64,000 bases of DNA from Reticulitermes speratus (taxonomy: Eukaryota; Arthropoda; Insecta; Blattodea; Rhinotermitidae), in NCBI GenBank assembly GCA_021186555.1, contig JAJKFL010000026.1, positions 1,860,001-1,924,000 of the forward strand, in the 5' to 3' direction. A model generated the notes under the pieces. It was not told where the DNA came from. It did no database searches and saw only the letters and a list, made by a program, of their open reading frames with translations. Below are positions 1 through 11,000 of this stretch, piece after piece. The first letter of the stretch is position 1. Each line of letters starts with the position of its first letter. Both the position numbers and the translations under genes were made by a program.

Positions 1-130
1 TCTTATTTGCTGGCTGAACTGTGCAACTGCATCTACAGAAGGTCATGGCAATGTTAATACCTCTAAAACATTGCATGATCAGAAGACTCTACCGAAAGAC
101 ATCTCTACAGACCCCTGTACAGAGATTATA

Positions 131-326
131 TGAAAATCCATGACCCTGAGGCAGTAACTCCTCTCACTTTCTATTACCATGAAAATCCATGACCCTGAGG
201 CAGTACCTCCTCTCACTTTCTATTACCATGAAAATCCATGACCCTGAGGCAGTACCTCCTCTCACTTTCTATTACCATGAAAATCCACGACCCTGAGGCA
301 GTACCTCCTCTCACTTTCTATTACCA
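131..326. repeat. 49-bp tandem repeat, 4 copies
   Basis: Four consecutive 49-bp units begin at 131, 180, 229 and 278, each starting TGAAAATCCATGACCCTGAG with only one or two substitutions between copies. They lie directly downstream (in minus-strand terms) of the Mutator-like transposase relic. Confidence 0.93.
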
Positions 327-360
327 TACACTGCATACAGTACTACAGTAATGCTCAGTT

Positions 361-1790
361 CTCCTGCCACAAAGGATTCTGAGTTTTCCCATGAAGACAT
401 CTCTTCAGAAGATCTACAGTAGCAAGATCCCTGAACACTGGTTTAATTGCATCCATAACAGCAGCTGGTAAAGAATGTTTATGTTCATATGCAACCCCTG
501 AACTGGCACTGTTCTTGAATTTACACCAACTGTCATCACTGCTTGGGCAAAGACAATGCTGGGTTTCTCATTTGTTGACAGCTTGTAAAAAAAGCTCTCA
601 TCATGGCTTCAAAATTGTTGATATTCGTCCTGATGGCTAAACCACAATAATTTTGTAATTTATCTATTTCAGAGTGAGTGAGGCAACCTTTGCCTCCAAG
701 AGGTTTGCTGTCATGAAATTTGTTCCTGTCTTTTCTTTCACAAGTCTCCTCAGCCTTGCTCCCATTCTTTTCTGTACATGAACTATACATTCTAATTTTG
801 TTACAGATATGTTGGGACCACAGTGCTTGTCTGCAAATACCTTTTGGTATGCTTTGCTGTCCTCGGGTATGAAGAGAACGATTAAAAATGTTGAGTCCAC
901 CAGCACCGTCCATTCCACCACTTGTTCCTGCATAGTTATTTTTACACTCATGTTGGGAGGTTGGATTGGTGTGACAAACAAAACAAAACTTGCTCATTAT
1001 TTCTACATCAAAAACTTTCCGTGTCAAAGGAGGTAGCTTATATAATGCCATTCTTGGAAGTGTGTCCACGTTTTTGCCAGGTACCATCAAAACAAGCAGT
1101 TATATGTGATGGATCATCTTCCTCTTTCTCTGCTACAGCTTCTCTGGCTGCTTGCATCATGGAGGATACAGTCAAATCAGCCACAGTTGAACCTAAACTC
1201 TTATTACAAATACTAAAACTTGTTGGAGGCTCGGGAATATTCATCATTGCACATAACATTTTACCTGCGTCTCTGCCTTTGCCAATTGACCTTAGGCCAC
1301 GCATAAAATGGATGTTGTCATCATACAACCTGTTCCTGGTAACGTTTGAGGTCATTATATCTGCAGTATGATCACATTTACAGCATTCAATAACTCAGTT
1401 GCTTACAATACCGCTCCTCTTTGGTGGAGTTTCAAACAAAGAAATATTACCACCACAATGTTTGCAATTAGTGTTTTTCTTTTATAAAGGCACAAAGCAG
1501 GTTGTTCCTAACTACAATGTTCCCATCTTCAGTAAAATCACTTTCACTTTTACAGAAGTACCTACAATAATTTCAGTATTCACAGAAGTGCCATGTATGT
1601 TTTTGTTGGATGCACTGAGGTAATGTTTTACGCAATTGCTTTTGCCATTTTGGTCAGATCGAGGCTGTCTCTTTTCTGAAACACCTGTTTCCTTGTACAG
1701 ACGTACATATTCATTTCCTCTAAATTTTGGTTTCAATGGATATTTCTTTGTTCCAGGAATTTTCAAATAAAAACTGAACATGTGCCACAC
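361..1790 (-). pseudogene. Mutator-like (MULE) transposase relic
   Basis: On the minus strand, several frames together give a recognisable Mutator-like transposase-domain protein. Landmarks in order are a CFVC-type cysteine pair followed by NPTSQHECKNNYAG and a GGMDGAGGLNIFNRSL segment, an FDGTWQKRGHTSKNG motif, a KLECIVHVQKRMGARLR segment, a KLQNYCGLAIRTN segment and a C-terminal HKHSLPAAVMDAIKPVFRDL stretch at about 390-470. The segments jump between frames at about 1040-1090, 980, 870 and 660, so the copy is frameshifted and cannot make a full protein. The family assignment comes from remembered arthropod MULE-domain proteins; the breaks are visible directly. No terminal inverted repeats were identified. 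Confidence 0.8.
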
Positions 1791-2532
1791 ACAATTTCAA
1801 GAAACAAAATAACTGAGCTCGATACGACTATCGGTACAAATGGCAGGGACAAAAACGTTACAGACCAACATTTCTCTCCACATTGAATGAAGAAATATCC
1901 CCCCAACCCTAAATCTCTAAGGATTTCACCCGTTTTCTGCTGGAGTACAAAATGTGGGTGTGGCATTTAAAGAACATTGCCTTAAACGATAACTTATTAC
2001 AATTTAACCAGATGGCGGATTTTAATAAAATTAATGTCAATTGAAGCACAAAAGAGCAGGGATTTAAATATGCTACAATCTGAAATCAAATTTTTGAGCC
2101 CTCATGATGCCTGTCTCCCCTTAATCCACGACATATTCTCGAAGTACACAGCAGTAACACCAAGCATGTAGCCACGCACTCACAAATAAGTGCCATAAAT
2201 TACACTCTTTATCGAGTTATAAGTGCCTGAACATACAAACTACTGCACACAATTTGTGCACAGACTTATTGCAGAACAATTAAAAAAAGACGACAAGCCT
2301 ATTAACCATGTATCTATCTACATATTATGATTGCTGTTGGCAAAGGGACCACAAGGTCCAGGAATCGCATAGAATCTATTATATATCAATATCTTGAAAA
2401 TTCAGCTCTTCACCAGAGTACACTAAGAATGACTGCTTCATACATGTAAAATTGTCTACCCACACAGAGCATGTAACAAAACACACACACACACAAATAA
2501 GCACCACAAAAATATTTCATAACAATGCTCAC

Positions 2533-2655
2533 CTCATATTCAGTTTTTACGCACAAAACTGATGGTCTGCAAACCTCATCAGTTTTCATGTCAGTGCAAT
2601 CTTCCTCACTCACAACATCCACATCTCTCTCTACTTTGACTGCAACACTGTTTAG
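2533..2655 (-). CDS. acidic 41-aa exon of an unidentified gene (copy 2)
   Basis: A 123-nt phase-0 exon on the minus strand, bounded by a TTTTACAG acceptor and a GAG|GTGAGC donor. It encodes 41 residues rich in Asp, Glu and Val, with VKVERDV near the start and PSVLCVKTEYE at the end. It has the same length, phase and ending as the exon at 3056-3178, so the two look like a tandem exon duplication. The pattern of short VKxE-type acidic segments resembles linker exons of insect zinc-finger genes, but no zinc finger is in the window and the gene is not identified. Confidence 0.5.
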
Positions 2656-3055
2656 CTGTAAAATTGAAATAAAAAGGTAATACTAACGAAGGTATTCTGA
2701 CTCTCCCTTTCAGTACTGTTCAGATAACAGTCTTCAGGGTTTTGATACTGTACAGAATCCTACGATGACAACAATATCTCGGAGGAATGTGCCTCCTCCA
2801 CCTTCTGGATGTCGGAATTATGTCCAGGTAGACACAGAAGTCACATTCAAGACAACCAGCACATTCCTCTTAAATACTGGTGTTAACTCTGACATCACTG
2901 TAAGGTACAGATGTACAAGTGAGTGTACAGAAACTAACATAAAATATATTCACAAGAAAATAGTATATGACAATTCCTCTTAACAAGCCCAAGCATGCAC
3001 AAACACACACAGAACTCAATAGCCACCATAAGAATCATCTGAAAACATGGCTCAC

Positions 3056-3178
3056 CTCAGGTTCATATTTTTCTATGGAAAAGACTGAAGGTATGTAAAT
3101 CTTGTAAGGTTCCATGCTAATGGAATCCCCTTCACTGGGAACACCAACATCTGTTTCTGTTTTCACTGTCTCAGTTTC
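3056..3178 (-). CDS. acidic 41-aa exon of an unidentified gene (copy 1)
   Basis: A 123-nt phase-0 exon on the minus strand with acceptor TTTTTACAACAG and donor GAG|GTGAGC. It encodes 41 residues running from ETETVKTETDV to PSVFSIEKYEPE. Aligned with the downstream exon it shares VKxExDVxVxSExD and PSVxxxxxYE at the same positions, about one third identity. Upstream and downstream coding exons of this gene were not found, so start, stop and function are unknown. Confidence 0.5.
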
Positions 3179-4002
3179 CTGTTGTAAAAACATAAGTAAC
3201 AGTTAATTTCATCACATGGCACATTCCTTATGGTCTGAACACACATGCAAAATTTTTTTGGCTTGGAAGCTGTCATGGTAGGGTAACTGGACCCTTGCTT
3301 CAAGAAAATCTGGGCAATAAATTTCACGTTGTTAGACCTGTTATGCCAAATTCTCTTCTTGAAAATGTTTCTGAGAACCTGGGGAAGCTTGGTAAAGATA
3401 TTGACAAGCTAGGGCACATAATTCTCATGTTTAAAACAGTTTTATAGTCTTATATGCTTGTGCATTTCTCATGATGAAGTGGCCAATCCTGTGCTTGTGC
3501 CGTACCAGCTGTAATATTTCAGCTTCATGATATATGATGAATTTTTATACATTTAGAAGAATGTGGTCATGATTTACTGTAATGCACCATTCTTGGATTA
3601 ATCCTGAGGGAATGAGGAAGACATAAAAGGATGTCAGGGCACCTGTTCTACAGTCAAAATCCACACCAGTCACCTCTTCTGTACAAGTCTTACACTCTTT
3701 CTACATTCTGGATATTCCATCAATTTAAAATGCAAAAAATTAATTAGGCATACAATTTATACAATCATAAGAAAGTTACATGAACACAAAGTACACAACA
3801 CACTCATTGTAAAAGTATTCATATCACCACATAATTCTCACTTTGCATGCAAAATACTTGCCACAGTAATTATGAGACAGAATCATAAAATACTCCATCC
3901 TCTTGGCGTAATACATTATCACATTAACTGAAAGCCAAAATATAAACTCATTACACTATTCAATGTGTGCAATCACCCTTTCAAAATTCAGCAGATGGAA
4001 GA

Positions 4003-4259
4003 TATATCGCTCATGAAACAGCAATCTGTCGTAACCCACCAATACACAATTTTACAGGGGACAGAAAAAACTTGACAAATCCTCAATAGACCAAAACTAA
4101 AGCATGTAATGTTTTTACAAAAACATAAGGACAAGGAATTTCCTTGTGGATGCAACATTTTGACAGGTGTGTTTGTAACCCAACTGTCTAGAAATGGGGG
4201 AATCTCAGTTTGACGAATGGTGTGGGTTACGACAAAATGCTGTTTCATGAGCAATATAT
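4003..4259. mobile_element. MITE-like element with ~35-bp terminal inverted repeats
   Basis: The left end (GCTCATGAAACAGCAATCTG through GTCGTAACCCA) is repeated as an inverse copy at the right end (TGGGTTACGACAAAATGCTG through TTTCATGAGC). The arms are about 30-35 bp with two or three mismatches and enclose about 190 bp without coding potential. ATAT-like sequence flanks both ends. The superfamily is not recognised. Confidence 0.75.
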
Positions 4260-4559
4260 TAACATGTGCCTGTCAAAAATATATTCAGCTCCTTTGGCCA
4301 CAAAAATCCAGCAAACTACAGAACAGAAACACTAAACACTCACCATACTTTCCTCACAGCAAAAAGTATTTCTTCATGTGTCTACTCTAGAATTTTTGGC
4401 ACTTTTATTGCAAGTCTGCAAAATCTTCTGTAAGCTTAAAACTTGTTTAATTACACAAAATAAGTTGCTGGTTTCGTAAAGAAGAGGCTTGCAAGAAGTT
4501 TGAGTTCTGATACATGTGTCTAAGTTGGAGCATTCATACGGTTCTGAAAAGAACATAAT

Positions 4560-5056
4560 TTTATAAATGGAGTCTGAACATGTTATTTGTATAAGTGGGC
4601 TCTGAAGGTATTAATGTTGTAGGTGGGGTCTGGACATATTAGCCGTATAAGTGGGGTCTGAAAATATTATTTGCATAAGTGGGGTCTGACCATATTAATT
4701 GTATAAGTGAGGACCGATAATATTAATTGTATAAGTGGAGTCTGATCATATTAATTACATAAGTGGGTCTGATCATATTATTTATATAAGTGGAATCTGA
4801 TCATATTCATTCTATAAGTGGGCTCCAAACATATGATTTGTACAAGTGGGGTCTGATCATATTAATTGCATATTGGGGGTCTGAACACATTAATTGTATA
4901 AGTATGGTCTGATCATATTAATTGTATTAAGTGGGGTCTGATCATATTAATTGTATACATGGGGTCTGATTGTATTAGTGGTATAAGTGGGGTCTGATCG
5001 TATTAGTGGTATAAGTGGGGTGTGATCATATTAAATGTATAAGTGACATCTGACCA
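4560..5056. repeat. degenerate 27-28-bp tandem repeat
   Basis: About eighteen imperfect units of roughly 27-28 bp, each containing TATAAGTGGGGTCTGATCAT followed by ATTAATTG or a close variant. Units differ by point changes and single-base indels, so this is an old minisatellite. No reading frame is maintained. Confidence 0.85.
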
Positions 5057-5519
5057 TACCACATTTTGTAGAAACATGTATTCAGAACCACATATGGAAA
5101 TGTGATTCACCTCATTAAATACGTTAAGAAATTAAAAAATTGGTATCATAACACTGCTGATGACAGAGATTTCTCACAGAACATATCTGATAGTTTATAT
5201 TAACACGATGCAAATCATTCTTTCCTTCCCTAAATTGGTGAACACCAACTTAGGTGGTAATTATTCAAGCTATCAACAAAAAACCTTCCAGTACTGGGTG
5301 TTTGTTTCAAACACACACAATTCTATTGTAACATAAACAACATGTTTGACATGACTGGCAAAACAATTTTATTCACATATCCACTGCAGATCTGTATCTG
5401 TCAAGATACACTGCCCTGAAACACCCAAATTGCAGAGGAAATTCTATCAGCCCATATACAAATAGATACAGGCATACCATATATGCCAGTGACATTGGAA
5501 CTCAAATTCATTAATACTA

Positions 5520-5700
5520 TCATAATTTATTAGTCGTTTGCTTTTTATGTTTGTAATTACTGAATAATGTTTTTGTGTTATTTAACACTAATAGCTGGGC
5601 GTCATGATCTGACAGTCCATTTATCACTGGTTTCATGGAATACTGGGAGCTGGAAATGTCTATAAAAACACTCTCAATGGCAGTTGAGCCATTTTGAGTC
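5520..5700 (-). mobile_element. LINE endonuclease-domain fragment
   Basis: The minus strand encodes a run containing STAIESVFIDIS and later PVINGLSDHDAQLLVL. The second motif is the S-D-H catalytic C-terminus of the apurinic-type endonuclease (exo_endo_phos) of jockey-like non-LTR retrotransposons. Only this short piece is present, with no reverse transcriptase beside it, so it is a truncated relic. Confidence 0.7.
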
Positions 5701-6226
5701 CTAAATGATGTTAAAGCTACCGTGACCAACATGCATACACTGTAGAGCAAGGTGGTAAGTACTCCCAACAAATCGCAGAACCTAAGATGATGGTGATGGA
5801 AAAGTGAGTTGAAAAAATGGACAATTTTAAAATTTCGCGTTTTCCGTTGCAGCTTTCCTCTGCGCATCTTACAACAGAAACCATGCTCATCGGTATCTTG
5901 TAAAACCACCCACCGTATATAAACTACAAATCACGTACACACTGCTAGCAATCACAATCGCACATCGACCTCTTCTCGCCACAAGCTGTCACCAACCATC
6001 AACAATTGTCACAGCCATAGATTACCACACAGCACATTCGGAAACTCTCTCGACCAAAGATGATGGATAGTCTCAACCACAGACAATTATCGAAGCAGGG
6101 ATGATTGGCACGACCAAAGAGATGTTTGCAATGGAACAGTGAGGCTCACTTCAACCACAAATCGCCGCAACCAGGTAATCTATGGATGTGACCTCATGTC
6201 GCCGGACCATTTGTGACCATCGATTA

Positions 6227-6414
6227 AGCCGGGTTCTCACGCGGCGTGAATCACACTTTCGTGGACCACTACCAGCGTGAACGCTGCGTCGTGGACCTTG
6301 CGTGTGACGTCCGCAGTCTACGAACCTGACGTGGTAGTAATCTGTGGCAGGATCAAACCATGTGCAAGAAGTAAGATGTCGCCAGTGTTGTTGACGCCCC
6401 GTGAGAACCCGGCT
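6227..6414. mobile_element. 188-bp MITE with TTA target-site duplication
   Basis: Perfect 16-bp terminal inverted repeats (AGCCGGGTTCTCACG preceded by A; CGTGAGAACCCGGCT) are flanked on both sides by TTA (6224-6226 and 6415-6417). A three-base TTA/TWA duplication is typical of PIF/Harbinger transposons, so this is probably a non-autonomous Harbinger derivative. The interior is GC-richer than its surroundings. Confidence 0.85.
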
Positions 6415-6750
6415 TTAGTGATTGCGTCGAACGGTTGTAGGGAAATTCCAAGGTCGTCGCAACCGGTCGTGGCCACGGCTGTGTGGTCATCGCGACGTTC
6501 TTGTTCAGTGTGTACATGAATCTCTGTTGAATAACATACAAAAGTTGCTACCTGCTCCAAAGTGGCATTCATTTTTTTAGTAGTAAACCAACGTGATTTG
6601 AATTGGTGCATGCTTCAGCCCAAACCCTCACTCTTCTGGCCAAGCTACACTTCTTAACAGCTCTTTGCTGGTGAGAAACAATAGAAAATGGAAGGCTATG
6701 GTCATGCTGAAAGTACAGTATGGAAGAACAAAAACAAAACCTTCAATTAA

Positions 6751-6855
6751 AATTGAAATTAAAACCAACTTGATGCACCTTCACTATTAAAAATTTTAGT
6801 AGTAGATTAATTAGATTAATAGTGAAGGTGCATCAAGTTGGTTTTAATTTCAATT
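6751..6855. repeat. 39-bp perfect inverted repeat
   Basis: The arm at 6751-6789 (beginning AATTGAAATTAAAACCAACT) is exactly reversed at 6817-6855, separated by a 27-bp AT-rich loop. It has the foldback form of other elements in the window but no hammerhead core was found in it. Confidence 0.9.
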
Positions 6856-7230
6856 TTTATAAGATGCACGGTGAATACAATATTACAAACCTTCAATATT
6901 CTCAGTCTTAGCCTTTATTTCCCCCCCTTTTCCACATTAGGCAGTCTCTGTTCATTAAAAGTGGTTTTATAACATTTATTACCTAAGATCCTCGGGACTG
7001 TATACGTTTTAGGCAAAAGAAAGGACTCCACTGTCCAGGTTCAGTTTAAAATAGGTTTCACTGTACTATAACCAAGAAGGCACACTTTTTTAGATGCTTA
7101 TTTACAATCCTACATCTTTGGGCTTAACAGCCATCTTCCTCCTATAATATTAGTGTTATCCCTGATCACAGCTGTAACATCCCAGATGACTTAAATGTTC
7201 ACAATTTTATGTGCTACAGACACCACCCAT

Positions 7231-7425
7231 TGCTAAGATTATGTAGTATCAGAAGGAGAAACAAATATGGAGCAGTAATGAAATCATAATCACAGGGAAA
7301 CTGAAGTACTTGTCTCAGTGCCACTTTGTCCACCACAAACCCCATATGGACTGGCATGGGATCCACCCTAGCCCTCTGCAGTGAGAGGCTGGTGACTAAC
7401 TGCCTGAGCAACAGCAAATTATTCA
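7231..7425 (-). mobile_element. tRNA-derived SINE, family C
   Basis: This copy shares its sequence with copies at 27540-27750, 43912-44345 and 52395-52590. Read on the minus strand it starts with a tRNA-like head (box A around the GCTCAGGCAGTTAG segment) and continues into a body containing TGGACAAAGTGGCACTGAGA. It is inferred to be Pol III-derived. Confidence 0.7.
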
Positions 7426-8035
7426 TGGTTGCACCCTGAAAAAATACCTTCCAAGTATAATGTCTGGGAAAAAAGTATTCTGAGACCACTGCAAATACCA
7501 CAAAATAAAATAACCTATACAATGCACCCTTCATACACCAACAGAAGTTGCCAAGGTAAAGACAACCACAGCAGCAACCTCATTCCATGATGTCATCAAA
7601 CAGAGGGTTTATGTGTCAAGTTTTAGCTGTAGGAGCAGATGGATCTTGAACACTGATATTTGAAAATCTTGGGAGAAACATGAATTGAAAGGATATAATT
7701 AGAAGTGGTAGTTAATAAAGAACAAACTAATCTTGGACTTCCTGCCTTCATGGCACATACAGGGACAAATTTACTTTCAATACACAACCATACAAACTTA
7801 TGTAAACTGGAATTTATTCTGATATATGATTAATGTCTATAACAAAGGCAATTTTCTGCAAGGGCAGACAAACTGGGATTAACCCTTTTTATGGTGGGGT
7901 CAATGAAGATAACATAAATTGAAAAATGCTAGAGACTCTGAACTCTCTACATTTCTTCCTGTGTTTTTTGTTTTGTTTATATTCAAATTCCAATTTTCAC
8001 TTTTTAAAAGTCATTATTCAGATCTTTTCAAGGAG

Positions 8036-11000
8036 TTATATAGAAAACACAACAGCATTTACAAATCCCATATCCAATCGTCGAACAAATGCACCAGTGC
8101 CATCTATGTCAGCATGATCACAGAACCGAAACTCAATACCATGCGTTTTCTCAGTCTGAGACATGAAACTCAATGGGTATTCATGTGTACGACCACCATT
8201 ACATGGCAGCACAAGCAGAATGCTATATTCCTTACCACTCACAAACCGCACCGGTTCGCTCAATGTCACGGTAGCCAACGTATTATACTCTACAGTGTCA
8301 GTACACACAGTTCTACACAGCAGGGCTCCCTGACAGTCCAGTACACACACTTCCATATTTTCTCGATAGTCACGAGGAAATGTAGGAGCATAAACAAATT
8401 CTCGTTGGGGTACAAGTCGTGTGAACACTCGCACTCCAGTCACCATGATATTCCTATCAGCTTGCACCTTAGTGAGAAGCCTCAGTCTTCCAGACACTGT
8501 CACAGCTGTCTTGAGGAATTGCCGAGTACAATAGAATTGTTTAATGAATATACGGTCACGAGGATAAAGAATGGAGCTAATACCATCAGGAAGTGACAGA
8601 TGGAGTGTGGATTTTGCATGAAGTTTTGGTTCATTCATTAATGACTTATCACTAGGAATAGTACTTTCAGATTTAGCAGTATCAGATATACCATTATCAA
8701 ATGTGATATCAGATAAAGAGTCATTACTTGCAGATGAAACATTTCCATTATTCTCAATGTCTGAAATAACATCTCTCAGTGCACTGATCTCTTCTGCTGT
8801 TAAAACCCCAGAACACTCGGGACCTTCTGCAAACTGCTGCAGTGAGAGTACCAGAAAACGTATTTTCGAGAGGGCTCCTGCTTTCATCAGTACAGCTCGG
8901 CGATTGGCACCAGTTGGTTGTAGTCCAAGCTGTTGGCATTCTGCATCTGCCCAATGCATAACTGCCTCAAAGAGCTCAAATTCACTCATATTAAGTGCCT
9001 TTTGATCCAATAAAGAAGTAAGAGTTGAGGGTGAAAAATGGTCACATGGTGCCTGTAAAACTTCTTCTGTGTACTTGCACATTACCTGGTAAGAAGAAGC
9101 CATGATTCAATCCAGAATTAAAAACAAATGTTCAGATATGGGAACAGAGGAGGACATATCACACACCACTGAAACAATTTAAAAATGAATACAAAGTACA
9201 GTTTAGTCTAAATATTCGTGAACCTTGATGTCCAAAATTTCAACCTTCTGCAATCACCAATTTTAATAACATTGTTTCAATCTTATGTGACTCATTCCAA
9301 TAAATCTGGATGAGACCACATAACCGGTGAGTCGACTTCCTGCACTCTCCAGCGACTATGCAGATCACTTGCAGCTCCATCACGCTCTGCTTTCATTAAG
9401 TGAGGTCAACTGCTTTCACGCTTAACAGAATGAGACTGTCCTTCAATAACTTTATGAGACTGATTATGCTTCCCAAAAGTGTTTGCATTTTATTAAACAC
9501 AAGCTGGACGGTCAAGTGATCGAATCCTGGAGGAGGCGAGATTTTCTACACCTGTCCAGACCAGGCCTGGGACCCACCCAGCCTCCTGTACAATGGGTAC
9601 CGGGTCTCCTTCCTGGGAGTAAAGCAGCCGGGGCGTGGCGTTGACCACCCACCCCCATCTGATGCCAAGGTTAAAGAAAGCGTAGAGCTATACCTTTACT
9701 ACCCCTGTGGGCTTTCATGGCCTGTTCTAGGGTAAACTGAACTCAGTCTTATAATAAAACTAATCTCCAGCATGTATCCTCAATTTTAAAATCTATCTGA
9801 AAATAAAACATTTTTATTAGGAATTAATTTTTCTTTCAAATGTTTTCCAATTCAGAATAACAGACGAGGCTTCACAACTACACACACACCATGTATGTAG
9901 GGGATGTATGCGAGTTGTCTGTCTGTCCATGATGCAGTATGAGTAACATTCTATGTGAACGGATGTGAATTGACATATCTCGCTGGTTGACTCTCACTAA
10001 TCTGGGTATGTACCTTATTTCAAAGCCTCTGGCACATGCAGATTATACAGGGAACTAAATAACAGGCTAAGTCATTGGAATTTAACTGCACTCAGTCAAA
10101 CTCACAGAAGGTAAGAAAAAAGTAAAGTACAGTAGAACCTGGATAAGAAGTCCCCACATAAGAAGTTTTCCCCTGTAAGAAGTCTGATTTTTAAAGTCCC
10201 AAAATCATATTGCTTTTAATAAGCTTCCCTCTTAATAAGCTTCCCTCTTAAGGAGTCCCTAATCCTCTGGTCCCTTGAAAGACTTCTTAACAGGGTTCTA
10301 CTGTATGTCTGTTTTCACTAACAGTACCTTCTTTTATTGAGATGTAATGGTAGATCCATGGCCCCCCATTTCACAGTTGCGTACTGTGAACAAAACAAGG
10401 GCACTTCACTGCGTGTAGCACATCATGAAGTGTTCCAGATGACATATAACAAGACAGGTATTTATACAAGAGATGTTCCATTTGGTTCCCATGCAAGCCA
10501 CACACACACCACCCCTCCCATCATTCGTCCTGTGATGATCCTGATCATATTTGGTGAGTAGTATCAATCACCCAACTCCTCAGTGTGCAGTTTTCTCCAG
10601 TCTCATGTCACTTCCTCCCTCTTAGGCCCAAATATCTTTCTCAGTACCCTACTACGGACATCCTCAGTCTACATTCTTACCTTCAGGTGGCGGACTAAGT
10701 ATCACACCCATACAGAACAGGCAAAATTACAGTCCTGTATATTTCACTGTTTATGTTTTTAGATAGCAGATGGGAAGGCAAAAGATTCTGAACCAGAGTA
10801 GCAAGGATTGCCTTCTGCTCCCAATACAGGGAGTACCTGTACAGGTAAGCTATGCAGTGGTGTGAGGAAATGGATGTTGAGTTACTGATGGTGTAAGCAC
10901 TGGGACTGTGTATTGTTAATAAGAACAGCAAGGAGTTTGCAGCAAAATAAAATAATAGATATTGATAAGAGTAAAAGAAGAGATGTACTGGCCCTTCAAT

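Larger units (their letters stand above)
3179..8035. other. spacer left of the BTB gene
   Basis: No coding exon was recognised between the acidic exons and the end of the BTB gene. The spacer holds a MITE-like inverted repeat (about 4003-4259), a 27-28-bp tandem array (4560-5056), a LINE endonuclease fragment (5520-5700), a TTA-flanked MITE (6227-6414), a 39-bp palindrome (6751-6855) and a SINE (7231-7425). A minus-strand AATAAA at about 7813 could end the BTB mRNA. Nothing was recognised in 3200-3980. Confidence 0.6.

Noticed and set aside
131..326. CRISPR-like array
   Set aside because: Units are contiguous with no spacers, in a eukaryotic genome; it is a simple minisatellite.
7919..8596. 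225-codon plus-strand open frame
   Set aside because: Antisense shadow of the last exon of the BTB gene, which has clear BACK and PHR domains.
8036..9103. Reading the BTB gene's last exon as a self-contained 355-codon gene
   Set aside because: The apparent start Met lies in intron sequence; a CCAG acceptor at 9086 joins it in phase to three upstream exons that supply the BTB domain.
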